Assembly (NCBI RefSeq): GCF_025673445.1
Contig: NZ_JAOVQN010000009.1
Span: 102,695 to 166,694 of the forward strand
Reading direction: 5' to 3'
DNA length: 64,000 nt
DNA from: Ruegeria_B marisflavi
GTDB lineage: Bacteria; Pseudomonadota; Alphaproteobacteria; Rhodobacterales; Rhodobacteraceae
This document shows, one piece after another, positions 16,665 to 25,951 of the stretch. Numbering within the stretch: position 1 is the stretch's first letter; every line of letters begins with the position of its first letter. The notes beneath the pieces were generated by a model. That model was not told the DNA's origin. It ran no database searches and saw nothing but the letters and a program-made list of their open reading frames with translations. Both the position numbers and the translations under genes were made by a program.

Positions 16665-17912
16665 CTACCTTTCCTGCGGTTTGCTTAGATCCGCGCCTGC
16701 GGCCAGCGATTTCACGGCGGCTGTGGCGGCAACGGTTTTTGCAGTTGCGAATTTTTCGTGGTTCTGGCCGATCTTCTTGAGATCGTAAAGATAGTTCACC
16801 ATCACGCCGCCCGATTGCTTGCGCCCCTTGTCGGAGATATCGGCATTGGCATGCAGCGCGTGCACGATGGCGCCGTTGCCCAGATGAAAGCGGGCCACGG
16901 GATCGAAGGGCGCACCATCGGATGCCTTGGCGTTGAGCAGGTAATGCGCGGCCAGCGCCGGCATCTGGTCGGCCTTGGGCTCTAGCCCTTGATCGGTCAG
17001 CCATGTGTTGAGCCTGGGGATGGGCGACAGCGTGACGAAGGTCTTGAGCGAAGGCAGGTTGGCCGACAGGTCGGCGGCCACCTGCTTGATCAGCGAATTG
17101 CCGAAGGAGACGCTGGCCAGCCCCGCCTGACAGTTGGAGATCGAGTAGAAGACGGCGGTGTCGGCCTCGTGACTGGCGATGGCCTTGCGGTCCTCGGCCA
17201 GCAGGCCCTGAACCGAGCCGGGAATGCCCCGGGTCAGGGCAACCTCGACAAAGATCAGCGGCTCGTCGGGCATTGACGGGTGAAAGAAGGCGAAACAGCG
17301 CCTGTCTTTGGGTTCCAGCCTGCGGCGCAGGTCGTCCCAGCTGTCGATGGCATGCACCGCCTCGTAGGCAATGATCTTTTCCAGGATATGCGCCGGGCTT
17401 TCCCAACTGATCGGGCGCAAGACCAGAAAGCCCCGGTTGAACCAGCTGGCAAAGAGGTGGCGGAAGTCGAGATCGAAGGCTTCAAGCTCGGGGTCGCCCC
17501 GGCCAAGGCGCAACAGGTCTGCCCGCATCCGGACCAGCCCGCCGGTCGCGCCCGGCAGGCTGTTGAGGCGGCGGATCAACTCCTGTCGCCGGGGTTCTGC
17601 GGCGGTGGCAAAGGCGCGATAGGTCGCCTTGGACGGGTCGCGTTCATAGGCGTCGAGGGTGGAGCGCACGGTTTCCGGGTCGATGTTCATTGCCCGTGCC
17701 ACATGGCGGAAGAAGTCGAGCTTGGCGGTGTCGTCGAGCGCGCCAAACCCGGTGAGTATGTCCTGGGCCAGTGCATGGCCCGAGGTCTCGCCCGCGGTGC
17801 CCATGAGCGCCTCGACCAGTTCCTGCACTGGGCGGCTGTCGGCCGGGCGCGAGGGGTCGCGGCGATAGCGCCGTTCAAAGACAGAGGACAGCAGATCGGC
17901 AAGCAAGGTCAC
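16665..17912 (-). CDS. matA: Malonyl-CoA decarboxylase
   Basis: 415 residues, a slightly short MCD family member. Malonyl-CoA decarboxylase converts malonyl-CoA to acetyl-CoA and CO2. Visible family features are the N-terminal helical domain and the GNAT-like catalytic part: RPISWESPAHILEKIIAYEAVHAI, RRCFAFFHPSMPDEPLIFVEVALT, VFYSISNCQAGLASVSFGNSLIKQV, FVTLSPIPRLNTW, and ARFHLGNGAIVHALHANAD. The catalytic Ser/His should lie in the SISNCQAGL and HLGNGA segments. The GTG at 17912 overlaps the stop of the TRAP large subunit (GTGA), so the two are translationally coupled; the longer open frame upstream lies inside that gene. Confidence 0.93.
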   Translation of the reverse strand: MTLLADLLSSVFERRYRRDPSRPADSRPVQELVEALMGTAGETSGHALAQDILTGFGALDDTAKLDFFRHVARAMNIDPETVRSTLDAYERDPSKATYRAFATAAEPRRQELIRRLNSLPGATGGLVRMRADLLRLGRGDPELEAFDLDFRHLFASWFNRGFLVLRPISWESPAHILEKIIAYEAVHAIDSWDDLRRRLEPKDRRCFAFFHPSMPDEPLIFVEVALTRGIPGSVQGLLAEDRKAIASHEADTAVFYSISNCQAGLASVSFGNSLIKQVAADLSANLPSLKTFVTLSPIPRLNTWLTDQGLEPKADQMPALAAHYLLNAKASDGAPFDPVARFHLGNGAIVHALHANADISDKGRKQSGGVMVNYLYDLKKIGQNHEKFATAKTVAATAAVKSLAAGADLSKPQER

Positions 17913-19225
17913 AAAGATGATCCCATAACAAGATCGGGCAGCCAGGTGGCGATACCCGGAAAAAGGCACAGCAATACGATACCAAGAACCATGCAGGCGA
18001 CATAGGGCAGCGAGCCGGTCAGGATGGTTTTCAGCGAGATGTCGGGGGCGATGCCGTTGATGACATAGAGGTTCAGACCGACCGGGGGCGAGATCAGGCC
18101 GATCTCCATGTTGATGGTCAGCACCACGGCGAACCAGATCGGGTCGAAACCAGCGGTGGTGATGATCGGCAGAAGGATCGGCGCGGTCATCAGGATCACC
18201 GCGACCGGTGGCAGGAAGAAGCCTGCAATCAGGAGAAACACGTTCACCGCCCCCATCAGGACCCAGCGGTTCACCTCTAGCGTCCCGATCCACTCGGCGA
18301 TGGCCTGGGTGATGAAGAGCGAGCTGAGCATGTAGGAGAACACGCCGGCGGCGGCGATGATGAAAAGGATCATCACGCTTTCCCGGGTCGAGTCGCGCAG
18401 CACCACCCACAGATCGCGCGGGTTCCAGAGCCTGTAGATGATCATCGCGATCAGCATGCAGAGCAGGGCCCCGACCGCCGCGGTTTCCGACGGCGTGGCG
18501 ATGCCGCCATACATGGCGTAGAGCACGCCGAGGATGATCAGCAGAAAGGGCAGGACGCGCGGCAGGATCTCGAACTTTTGCGCCCAGCTATAGCTGCCGG
18601 CGCTGAGAACCGCAGTGTCGCCTGACCGCCAGGTCGAATAGATTGACCAGGCCATGAACAGACCGACCAGCATCAGCCCCGGCATCACGCCCGCCAGAAA
18701 CAGGCGCCCGATCGAGGTTTCGGTGGCGATGCCGTAGACGATCATGGTGACCGAGGGCGGGATCAGGATGCCCAGCGTGCCGCCCGCCGCGATGGAGCCT
18801 GCGGCGACGCCGTCGGGATAGCCGCGCTTGCGCATTTCGGGGATGCCCATCTTGCCGATGGCGGCGCAGGTGGCAGGGCTGGACCCCGACATGGCGGCAA
18901 AGAGCGCGCAGGCGCCGAGGTTCGAGATCACCAGCCCGCCGGGCACGCGGGTGAGCCAGCGCTCAAGTGCCTCGTAAAGGTCGGCGCCCGCCCGGGTCGA
19001 GGCGATGGAGGCCCCCATGATGATGAACATCGGGATCGATAGCAGGGCGAAATTGTCGAGTTTGCCGAACAGGATCTCGGGGATCAGCTCCAGCGACCGG
19101 GCACCGTCGAAGATCAGCAGGAAACCAGCGGACACGATCAGCAGGCCGATGGCGACCGAGACGCCCGAGAACAGAACGATGATGGTGGCGATGGCGACGA
19201 TGGCGCCGAGCAGCAACGGGTCCAT
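17909..19225 (-). CDS. matM: TRAP transporter large permease (DctM family), probably for malonate
   Basis: 438 residues with about twelve hydrophobic segments and DctM signatures (GSSPATCAAIGKMGIPEMRKRGYP, AGGTLGILIPPSVTMIVYGIATETSIGRLFLAGVMPG, GFFLPPVAVILMTAPILLPIIT). TRAP carriers are Na+-coupled, binding-protein-dependent secondary transporters of organic acids. The start at 19225 is 4 bases after the small permease stop and follows GGAG. The downstream malonyl-CoA genes identify malonate as the likely cargo. The symbol follows the matPQM naming and is inferential. Confidence 0.9.
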   Translation of the reverse strand: MDPLLLGAIVAIATIIVLFSGVSVAIGLLIVSAGFLLIFDGARSLELIPEILFGKLDNFALLSIPMFIIMGASIASTRAGADLYEALERWLTRVPGGLVISNLGACALFAAMSGSSPATCAAIGKMGIPEMRKRGYPDGVAAGSIAAGGTLGILIPPSVTMIVYGIATETSIGRLFLAGVMPGLMLVGLFMAWSIYSTWRSGDTAVLSAGSYSWAQKFEILPRVLPFLLIILGVLYAMYGGIATPSETAAVGALLCMLIAMIIYRLWNPRDLWVVLRDSTRESVMILFIIAAAGVFSYMLSSLFITQAIAEWIGTLEVNRWVLMGAVNVFLLIAGFFLPPVAVILMTAPILLPIITTAGFDPIWFAVVLTINMEIGLISPPVGLNLYVINGIAPDISLKTILTGSLPYVACMVLGIVLLCLFPGIATWLPDLVMGSSL

Positions 19226-19229
19226 GCGC

Positions 19230-19772
19230 TCACTCCAATCCGAAGGGTTTCTCGATGCCCAGGACAAGGGCGATGAAATCGGCGACCAGTTGCAACAGCA
19301 GCAGGCCGAACCCCACCGGAATGGCAAGGTAGGGGATCCAGAGCTTTACCCCCCAGACGGTGTCGGAGCGCCAGCCGCGCTCCCACGCGAAATGCCAGTA
19401 CTCGTAGCCATACCAGAGGATCACGGCGACGATTGCGATGGTGAGGACCGAGGTCGTCAAGGCCAGAACGAAGCGGATCCGGGGGGGCAGGGACAGCGGG
19501 ATGAGATCGACATTCACGTGACCCCGCAGCCGCTGGACATAGGACAGGCCCAGCAGGGTAGCCGCGATCATGAGATAGATGACCGCCTCGGTCTGCCAGA
19601 CGGTCGAGCCGTTGAGCACATAGCGGATCACGATCATCTGGCAGGTGATGAGCACGGCCGAGACGATCATCGCGGCCGAGCACCAACCAGCCAGGGTCGA
19701 AATGGCGGCAACAGCGCGAAGAAACGGGTTGCTGCCGGTCTGGGCGGCGGCAGCGGAACTGTGGCCGGACAT
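19230..19772 (-). CDS. matQ: TRAP transporter small permease (DctQ family)
   Basis: 180 residues, four predicted membrane helices (AISTLAGWCSAAMIVSAVLITCQMIVIRYV; AVIYLMIAATLLGLSYVQ; FVLALTTSVLTIAIVAVILWYGYEYW; PYLAIPVGFGLLLLQLVADFIALV). This is normal for DctQ, which pairs with DctM in the inner membrane. ATG 19772 follows GGAGGA; a longer frame extends into the upstream binding-protein gene and is rejected. It sits between the binding protein and the large permease in the malonate operon. Confidence 0.9.
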   Translation of the reverse strand: MSGHSSAAAAQTGSNPFLRAVAAISTLAGWCSAAMIVSAVLITCQMIVIRYVLNGSTVWQTEAVIYLMIAATLLGLSYVQRLRGHVNVDLIPLSLPPRIRFVLALTTSVLTIAIVAVILWYGYEYWHFAWERGWRSDTVWGVKLWIPYLAIPVGFGLLLLQLVADFIALVLGIEKPFGLE

Positions 19773-19842
19773 CGGCTCCTCCAATGGTCGGGGACTTGTC
19801 TGTCGGATCGGGCGGCCCGGAAGGGGCCGCCCGAGGGCTGGG

Positions 19843-20829
19843 TCACTCGACCGCAAGCGCCATGTCAAGCAGCGCCTGGCCGTCGGCCACGTCGGCGATA
19901 AAGGCCTTGTAGGAGGTTTCCTTGGCCAGTTCGCGCCAGGCGGCGAAATCCTCGGCCGTCATCTGTGCGATCTCGACACCGGCATCTGCAAACGCCTTGA
20001 CCGAGGCCGCGTCCTCTTTCTTGGCTTCGTCCAGGTAATACGCCTGTGCCTTGGCCGCGCCGTCGCGCAGTGCCTGTTGCTGCGCCTCGGTCAGCCCGTC
20101 AAAGGTGGATTTGTTCATCAACAGCGGCTGGTACATGAACCACAGCGCCACATCGCCCGCCGGGGTATAGCACTTGACCTGTTCGTAGATCCGGTAGGAC
20201 ACGAATGACGAGGACGAGGTGTTCACCGCCTGCAAGACGCCGGTCTGCATGGCGTTGTAGATCTCGGACGAGGCCATGGAGGCGATGGAGGCACCGGCGC
20301 CCGCCAGCATTTGTTCGAATGCCTTGCCCGCCGCGCGGGTTTGCAGGCCCTGCACGTCTTCGGGCTTGGTGATGCACTTGTCCTTGCCGGCGAAACCACC
20401 GGCCAGATAGCCGTGTACCAGCACCATCACGTCGTCCTGCGCCATCTTCTCTTCGAGCGCGGCCATGAAGGGCGAGGCGCTGAGCCGGGCGGCATGGTCG
20501 TGGTTCTTTACGAGGCCAGGCATCAGGGTCAGGTTATAGGCGGGCTGCTGTCCCCCGGCATAGCTGAGCGGCAGCACGGTCATGTCGAGCTGGCCGCGGC
20601 TGAGCGGCTTGTACTGTTCGCGCGCCTTGAACAGCGATTGCGAGCCGAAGATCTTGATGTCCAGATCGACATTGGCCGCCGCGACCTCGTCGGCGACGAT
20701 CTGGGCGACCTTGTGCCGGATGTCATTGTTCGACCATTGGTGCGACAGGCGCAGTTCGGTGGCATAGGCAACAGAGGCCGCCGAAGCGATTGCCAGCGCC
20801 GCGACTGCGGTCTTGAGCATGGATTTCAT
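19843..20829 (-). CDS. matP: TRAP transporter substrate-binding protein (DctP family), probably malonate
   Basis: 328 residues with a signal peptide (MKSMLKTAVAALAIASAASVAYA). The mature DctP fold has TELRLSHQWSNNDIRHKVAQIVADEV at the start and the GLQTRAAGKAFEQMLAGAGASIASMASSEIYNAMQTGVLQAVNTSSSS core. The conserved Arg in LQTRA usually forms the salt bridge with the substrate carboxylate. It acts in the periplasm and delivers its ligand to the DctQM pair. It is the first gene of the operon, transcribed away from the GntR regulator. Confidence 0.92.
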   Translation of the reverse strand: MKSMLKTAVAALAIASAASVAYATELRLSHQWSNNDIRHKVAQIVADEVAAANVDLDIKIFGSQSLFKAREQYKPLSRGQLDMTVLPLSYAGGQQPAYNLTLMPGLVKNHDHAARLSASPFMAALEEKMAQDDVMVLVHGYLAGGFAGKDKCITKPEDVQGLQTRAAGKAFEQMLAGAGASIASMASSEIYNAMQTGVLQAVNTSSSSFVSYRIYEQVKCYTPAGDVALWFMYQPLLMNKSTFDGLTEAQQQALRDGAAKAQAYYLDEAKKEDAASVKAFADAGVEIAQMTAEDFAAWRELAKETSYKAFIADVADGQALLDMALAVE

Positions 20830-20908
20830 GAGTTCCTCCCTTTCATCGACCCGGACGGACCGGGGACCGGGTTAACCTATGCCGGTAGTGTTTTTCAGGT
20901 CAATAGTT

Positions 20909-20918
20909 TTGTATACAA
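20909..20918. promoter_or_regulatory. GntR-type operator candidate TTGTATACAA
   Basis: A perfect 10-bp palindrome TTGTATACAA stands in the 135-base region between the TRAP operon and its divergent GntR gene. FadR-subfamily GntR proteins commonly bind sites of the TNGTNNNACNA type, and this sequence fits. It lies about 80 bases before matP and 47 bases before the regulator start, so one site could control both directions. Confidence 0.6.
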
Positions 20919-20964
20919 GAATTACAGGATTGAATTTTAGATCGGGTAAAGCTAGTAAATCTTC

Positions 20965-21621
20965 ATGGAACAGCGCCACGCAGATCGCATTGCAGAACAA
21001 TTGGAAGAGCTGGTTTTCGACGGAACCTTCTCGGACGGGGACCGGCTGGACGAGGTGCGCCTGTCGGAGCAATTCGGGGTATCCAGAACGCCGCTTCGCG
21101 AGGCGATTCAAAGGCTTGCTCAGTCTGGCCTGGTCGAGCTGATTCCCCGCCGGGGGGCGTTTGTGCGTCAGCCTGGCCCGGTGGAGCTGATCGAGATGTT
21201 CGAGGTCATGGCCGAGTTGGAGGCCGCGTGCGGGCGGCTGGCCGCGATGCGGATCGCCGATACAGCGCTGGAAGCGTTGCGGGAGGCCAATACGCGCTGC
21301 CAGCGGGCGGTCGAGGCAGGCGACACCGATAGCTACTACGCCGAGAACGAGCGGTTTCACAAGATCATCTACCGCAGTTCCGGCAACGCGTTCCTGGAAC
21401 AGGAGGCGTCGAAACTGCACAAGCGGCTGAAGCCGTTCCGCCGGGTGCAACTGCGATTCCGGGGGCGGATGGGGCAGTCGATGGCCGAGCATGAGGCGAT
21501 CGTGGCGGCGCTGGCCGATGCCGATGCCGATGCCGCCGCCACCGCGCTGAGGACCCATGTGGCGGTACAGGGCGAGAAGTTCCACAACCTGATGGCCAGC
21601 CTCAGAAGCGCGGCCGAGTGA
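20965..21621 (+). CDS. GntR/FadR-family transcriptional regulator of the malonate operon
   Basis: 218 residues. The N-terminal GntR winged helix (DRIAEQLEELVFDGTFSDGDRLDEVRLSEQFGVSRTPLREAIQRLAQSGLVELIPRRGAFVR) is followed by a helical FCD effector domain (FEVMAELEAACGRLAA, ENERFHKIIYRSSGNAFL, MGQSMAEHEAIVAALADADADAAATALRTHV). The Asp/His residues there usually bind a metal that holds a carboxylate ligand. Divergent placement next to matPQMAB and the palindrome between them point to a malonate-responsive repressor; this is inferred from context. Confidence 0.88.
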   Translation: MEQRHADRIAEQLEELVFDGTFSDGDRLDEVRLSEQFGVSRTPLREAIQRLAQSGLVELIPRRGAFVRQPGPVELIEMFEVMAELEAACGRLAAMRIADTALEALREANTRCQRAVEAGDTDSYYAENERFHKIIYRSSGNAFLEQEASKLHKRLKPFRRVQLRFRGRMGQSMAEHEAIVAALADADADAAATALRTHVAVQGEKFHNLMASLRSAAE

Positions 21622-21701
21622 TCGCCTTTCCGGCTTTCCCGGGGCGCCGGTTCGGGTGATAGTGGACGGACGTTTTCCATACCACCGCATCGGAGAGTGA
21701 C

Positions 21702-22604
21702 GTGGCCTTCACCCTGCGCCAGCTACAGTTCTTTGTCGCCGCAGCCGAGCAGGGATCGGTCACGGGCGCGGCGCGTGTCCTGTCGATCTCTCAGTCGTCT
21801 GTGACCGAGGCAATCCGCTCGCTGGAAGAGGATCTGGGCGTTCCATTGTTCGAACGGCAGGCGCGGGGGTTGCAGATCACGCACCGGGGGTCGGCCTTTC
21901 TGCGTCACGCCCGGCAGATCCTGGGCGATGTCGCAAGCGCCAGACAGGCGTTTCGCGAGGAAGCCTCGCAGGTGGTCGGGCGGCTGTCGCTTGGCGTGAC
22001 CTCGCTGGTCGCGGGATATGTTCTGTCCGATCTGCTGGCCCGGTTCCGCCGGGCGTTTCCGCAGGTCGAGCTGAACGTGATCGAGGATTCAGGCGAATAC
22101 CTGCAACACCTGCTGATCGGCGGCGAATTGGATGTTGCGGTGCTGCTGACCTCGTCGGTCAAGGATCGTCTGGCGCTGCATGTCGAGACATTGCTGGTGT
22201 CGCAGTACCGGCTGTGGTTGCCGCTGGGCCATGAGCTGGCGCAGCAGGAGGCGATCGAGCTGGAGCAGCTTGTCGGTCTGCCGATGATCCAGCTGATGGT
22301 CGAAGAGATCGAGGAGAGCATGAAACAGCTGATGCAATCCTTGTCGGTGCGGCCGGAGATCGCGTTCAGGACGCGGTCGGTCGAGGCGGTGCGCAGCCTT
22401 GTCGCCACCGGCGCGGGCATCGCCATTCTGCCGGGCATGGTCTATCGCCCCTGGTCGCTGGAAGGGGACCGGATCGAGATTCGCGATGTCTCGGGCGACC
22501 TGCCATCGGTGCAGGTCGGGCTTGCTTGGCGCCGCGGCGCGCCTCTTTCGGATGCGGCACGCAATTTCCTGAGATCTGCCCAAAGCGCCATTTCAGACCG
22601 GTGA
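21702..22604 (+). CDS. LysR-family transcriptional regulator
   Basis: 300 residues beginning with GTG 21702 behind GGAGA. The N-terminal helix-turn-helix (FTLRQLQFFVAAAEQGSVTGAARVLSISQSSVTEAIRSLEEDLGVPLFER) is followed by the effector-binding domain (GRLSLGVTSLVAGYVLSDLLARFRRAFPQVELNVIED). It resembles the CbbR/NAC-like subgroup in its start. It lies 163 bases upstream of, and in the same direction as, the polyamine-type ABC operon, which it may control. An alternative is autonomous expression. Confidence 0.88.
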   Translation: MAFTLRQLQFFVAAAEQGSVTGAARVLSISQSSVTEAIRSLEEDLGVPLFERQARGLQITHRGSAFLRHARQILGDVASARQAFREEASQVVGRLSLGVTSLVAGYVLSDLLARFRRAFPQVELNVIEDSGEYLQHLLIGGELDVAVLLTSSVKDRLALHVETLLVSQYRLWLPLGHELAQQEAIELEQLVGLPMIQLMVEEIEESMKQLMQSLSVRPEIAFRTRSVEAVRSLVATGAGIAILPGMVYRPWSLEGDRIEIRDVSGDLPSVQVGLAWRRGAPLSDAARNFLRSAQSAISDR

Positions 22605-22767
22605 TTCAAGCCTTTCGCCCGTTTCGGGCCGTGGCGGGACCGAGCTATCGGGAAAACCGATACATGTGTTCATTCTTTTGAATTTGCGAAGCTTCGTGCT
22701 GTTCATATCCTGTGCGCATCAAAAGGGGCGCGCGTGGAATGCGTGTCCGAACACAGGGAGTGACAGC

Positions 22768-23925
22768 ATGAAGATCCTCGGACTTCTCGGAACCACGGCG
22801 CTTGCCACGGCCATTGCGGTTGGCCCGGCTGCCGCGCAGCTTGCCGCCTTGGGGACGCCGGAAGGGCAAGTCAACATCGTCGCCTGGCCCGGATATATCG
22901 AGCGTGGCGAGACGATGAAGGAATTCGACTGGGTGACCAAGTTCGAAGAGGCCACCAGCTGCAAGGTGGTGGTCAAGACCGCCAATACCTCTGACGAGAT
23001 GGTGGCCCTGATGAACGAGGGCGGGTTCGACCTGGTGACGGCATCGGGCGACGCCTCGCTGCGCCTGGTTGCGGGCAAGCGGGTGCAGCCGATCAACACC
23101 GATCTGATCCCGTCGTGGAGTACGGTGGACGAGCGCCTGCAAAGCGCGCCCTGGCACACGGTGGATGGCGTGCATTATGGCACGCCCTACATGTGGGGCC
23201 CGAACGTGCTGATGTACAACACCGAGGCCTTTGGCGATCAGCCGCCCACCTCGTGGAACGTGGTGTTCGAGGAAATGACGCTGCCCGACGGCAAGTCGAA
23301 CAAGGGCCGGGTGCAGGCTTATGATGGCCCGATCCACGTGGCGGATGCAGCGCAGTACCTGATGACGCACAAGCCGGACCTTGGCATCACCTCGCCCTAT
23401 GAGCTGACCGAGGACCAGTACAAGGCGGCGCTGGACCTGCTGCGCGGGCAGCGCGAGCTGGTGGGCCGCTACTGGCACGACGCGTTCATCCAGATGGACG
23501 ATTTCAAGAACGAGGGCGTGGTTGCCTCGGGTTCCTGGCCGTTCCAGGTGAACCTGCTGAAGTCCGAAGGTTTCCCCGTAAGTTCGGTGATCCCTGAGGA
23601 AGGCGCGACCGGCTGGGCGGACACCACGATGATGCATGTGGATGCCGAGCATCCGACCTGCGCCTATCTGTGGATGGAACATACGCTGAGCTCGAACCTG
23701 CAATCGGACCTGTCGGTCTGGTTCGGCGCGGTGCCTTCGGTTCCGGCGGCCTGTTCCGACGGGCGCGGCATGCAGACCCAGGAAGGCTGTGATGCCAACG
23801 GTCTGGCCGATTTCGAGCGGATCCGGTTCTGGACCACCCCGGTCAGCCGGTGCGAAAGCCAAGGCGAATGCGTGCCCTATTATCGCTGGGTGTCCGACTA
23901 TATCGGTGTGATCGGCGGCCGCTGA
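22768..23925 (+). CDS. ABC transporter periplasmic substrate-binding protein, polyamine type
   Basis: 385 residues from the ATG at 22768, which follows GGGAG and starts a clear signal peptide (MKILGLLGTTALATAIAVGPAAAQ). The mature protein has the PotD/PotF layout: GQVNIVAWPGYIERG, then GFDLVTASGDASLRLVAGKRVQPINTDLIPSW, GTPYMWGPNVLMYNTEAF, and an extracellular-type fold rich in Trp and acidic residues. PotD-like proteins bind putrescine, spermidine or related amines. The downstream ATPase, two permeases and an aldehyde dehydrogenase fit uptake and oxidation of an amine, whose identity is not visible. Confidence 0.88.
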   Translation: MKILGLLGTTALATAIAVGPAAAQLAALGTPEGQVNIVAWPGYIERGETMKEFDWVTKFEEATSCKVVVKTANTSDEMVALMNEGGFDLVTASGDASLRLVAGKRVQPINTDLIPSWSTVDERLQSAPWHTVDGVHYGTPYMWGPNVLMYNTEAFGDQPPTSWNVVFEEMTLPDGKSNKGRVQAYDGPIHVADAAQYLMTHKPDLGITSPYELTEDQYKAALDLLRGQRELVGRYWHDAFIQMDDFKNEGVVASGSWPFQVNLLKSEGFPVSSVIPEEGATGWADTTMMHVDAEHPTCAYLWMEHTLSSNLQSDLSVWFGAVPSVPAACSDGRGMQTQEGCDANGLADFERIRFWTTPVSRCESQGECVPYYRWVSDYIGVIGGR

Positions 23926-23935
23926 TTTCACCATT

Positions 23936-23959
23936 GGCCCCCGGTGTGATCCGGGGGCC
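23936..23959 (+). repeat. Hairpin after the binding-protein gene
   Basis: GGCCCCCGG-TGTGAT-CCGGGGGCC is a perfect 9-bp stem 10 bases after the stop codon, with a second, smaller stem CGGCCC/GGGCCG at 23991-24008 just before the ATPase gene. Such hairpins in ABC operons protect the binding-protein part of the mRNA and cut read-through, giving more binding protein than membrane components. Confidence 0.65.
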
Positions 23960-24020
23960 GTTCCCCGCACCATGACAGAAACACGAAAAACGGCCCCGCT
24001 CAGGGCCGAATAGAGATGAC

Positions 24021-25013
24021 ATGACCGCTGCCGTATCCTTTCACCGCGTATCCCGCCATTTCGGTTCCGTCCGGGCCGTGGATCAGGTGAACCTGACCAT
24101 CGAGGAAGGGTCGTTCTTTGCCATGCTGGGGCCATCGGGGTCCGGCAAGACGACCTGTTTGCGCCTGATCTCGGGCTTTGAATCACCGACCTCGGGCGAG
24201 ATCGCGATTTTTGGACAGGACGTCAGCCACGTGCCGCCCAACCGGCGCAGCGTGAACACGGTGTTCCAGGATTATGCCCTGTTTCCGCATATGAACGTGC
24301 GTGACAACGTCGCCTATGGGCCGATGGTGGCCGGCGTGGGCAAGGCGCAACGCCATGCCAAGGCCGAGGAGATGCTGGCGCTGGTCAAGCTCGACGGGTT
24401 CGGCGACCGCAAGCCGGGGCAGTTGTCGGGCGGGCAGCGGCAGCGCGTGGCGCTGGCGCGCGCGCTAGTGAACGAGCCGCGCGTGCTGTTGCTGGACGAA
24501 CCCCTGGGGGCGCTCGACCTGAAGCTGCGCGAAGCGATGCAGGACGAGTTGAAGGCGCTGCAACAGCGGTTGGGTATCACCTTTGTCTTTGTCACCCATG
24601 ATCAGGGCGAGGCGCTGTCGATGGCCGATCACCTGGCGGTGTTCAACGAGGGCAAGATCGCCCAGATCGGTACGCCTGCCGAGATCTATGACAAACCCCG
24701 AACCCGGTTCGTTGCCGATTTCGTGGGATCGTCGAACGTTTTGCCGCCCGAGGTGAGCGAACGTCTGGGGGGCGGCAAGCGCTGGTCCAGCCTGCGGCCC
24801 GAGGCCCTGCGCCTGGTCGCGCCCGAGGGCGCGCGTCTGGCCGGGACCGTGACCGGTTTGCGGTACCTTGGCGCCGGGACGCGCGTGGCTGTCGATGTGG
24901 GCGGAACCGAGATTGCCGCCCTTGCCCCGTCGGGCGCCGATATCCCGGGCGTCGGCGCGGCGGTTGGCCTGGCATTTGACGCAAGCGCCCTGCACCTGAT
25001 GGAGGAGGCATGA
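24021..25013 (+). CDS. ABC transporter ATPase, spermidine/putrescine type (PotA-like)
   Basis: 330 residues. Walker A GPSGSGKT (37-44), Q-loop (NTVFQDYALFPHM), signature LSGGQRQRVALARAL and Walker B LLLDEPLGALDLKLR are complete, followed by the His switch (FVTHDQGEALSMAD). The C-terminal TOBE-type domain (WSSLRPEALRLVAPEGARLAGTVTGLRYLGAGTRVAVDVGG) is that of the PotA/MalK group. It drives import through the next two permeases. Its stop overlaps the next start (ATGA at 25010-25013). Confidence 0.93.
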   Translation: MTAAVSFHRVSRHFGSVRAVDQVNLTIEEGSFFAMLGPSGSGKTTCLRLISGFESPTSGEIAIFGQDVSHVPPNRRSVNTVFQDYALFPHMNVRDNVAYGPMVAGVGKAQRHAKAEEMLALVKLDGFGDRKPGQLSGGQRQRVALARALVNEPRVLLLDEPLGALDLKLREAMQDELKALQQRLGITFVFVTHDQGEALSMADHLAVFNEGKIAQIGTPAEIYDKPRTRFVADFVGSSNVLPPEVSERLGGGKRWSSLRPEALRLVAPEGARLAGTVTGLRYLGAGTRVAVDVGGTEIAALAPSGADIPGVGAAVGLAFDASALHLMEEA

Positions 25014-25951
25014 CCCGCGTCTCTGCCATCATGCCCGAACGCGGGCTTGCCGACCGCCTAAGTACGCTGTTCTGGCGGCGGCCAAAGCTGCTGCTCTTGC
25101 TGCTGATTTCGCCACCCCTGATCTGGCTGGGCGTCGTGTACCTGGGCTCGCTTGCCGCGCTCTTGCTGCAAAGCTTCTATTCGATCGACGAATTCTCGGG
25201 CGTGGTGAAGGAGGAGTTCACCCTCAAGACCTATGGCGAGCTGTTCCGCGCCGCCAATATGGACATCATCATCCGCACGCTTTTGATGTCGGCGGCGGTG
25301 ACGATCACCAGCGCCTTTGTCGCCTTTCCCATCGCCTATTACGCCGCCCGCTATGCGCGCGGCCGGTGGAAGGCGGTGTTCTATCTCGGCATCATGCTGC
25401 CCCTGTGGTCGTCCTACCTGGTCAAGGTCTATGCCTGGAAGCTGATCCTGGCCAAGGAGGGCATCATCACCTGGGCCGCCGAAGGCATCGGGGCGGGGTT
25501 CTTGCTGGATGCCGTGCTGTCGCTGCCCTGGGTTGGCGGCAACTCGCTGTCGACCTCTTTCATCGGGACATGGCTGGTGTTTGTCTATGTCTGGATGCCC
25601 TTCATGATCCTGCCGATGCAGGCGTCGCTGGAGCGGGTGCCGCTGTCGATGCTGGAGGCCTCGGCCGATCTGGGCGCCAGCCGCAAGCAGACCTTTCGCA
25701 CCGTGGTATTGCCGCTGGCGATGCCGGGGGTGATCGCGGGGTCGATTTTCACCTTCTCGCTGACCATGGGCGATTACATCATTCCGCAGATCGTGGGCAC
25801 CTCGGCCCGGTTCATCGGGCAGGCCGTGTACCAGTTCCAGGGCACCGCCGGGAACATCCCGCTGGCGGCGGCATTCGCCATGGTGCCGATCCTGATCATG
25901 CTGGTCTATCTGGCGCTGGCCAAACGGGGAGGGGCGTTCGATGCACTCTGA
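25010..25951 (+). CDS. ABC transporter permease, PotB type
   Basis: 313 residues with six predicted helices and the EAA-type cytoplasmic loop that contacts the ATPase (EASADLGASRKQTFRTVVLPLAMPGVIAGSIFTF). The N-terminal extension (KLLLLLLISPPLIWLGVVYLGSLAALLLQSFYSIDEFSG) is typical for PotB-type permeases of amine importers. It overlaps the ATPase gene by 4 bases and the following permease by 11 bases, so the three are translationally coupled. Confidence 0.92.
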   Translation: MTRVSAIMPERGLADRLSTLFWRRPKLLLLLLISPPLIWLGVVYLGSLAALLLQSFYSIDEFSGVVKEEFTLKTYGELFRAANMDIIIRTLLMSAAVTITSAFVAFPIAYYAARYARGRWKAVFYLGIMLPLWSSYLVKVYAWKLILAKEGIITWAAEGIGAGFLLDAVLSLPWVGGNSLSTSFIGTWLVFVYVWMPFMILPMQASLERVPLSMLEASADLGASRKQTFRTVVLPLAMPGVIAGSIFTFSLTMGDYIIPQIVGTSARFIGQAVYQFQGTAGNIPLAAAFAMVPILIMLVYLALAKRGGAFDAL

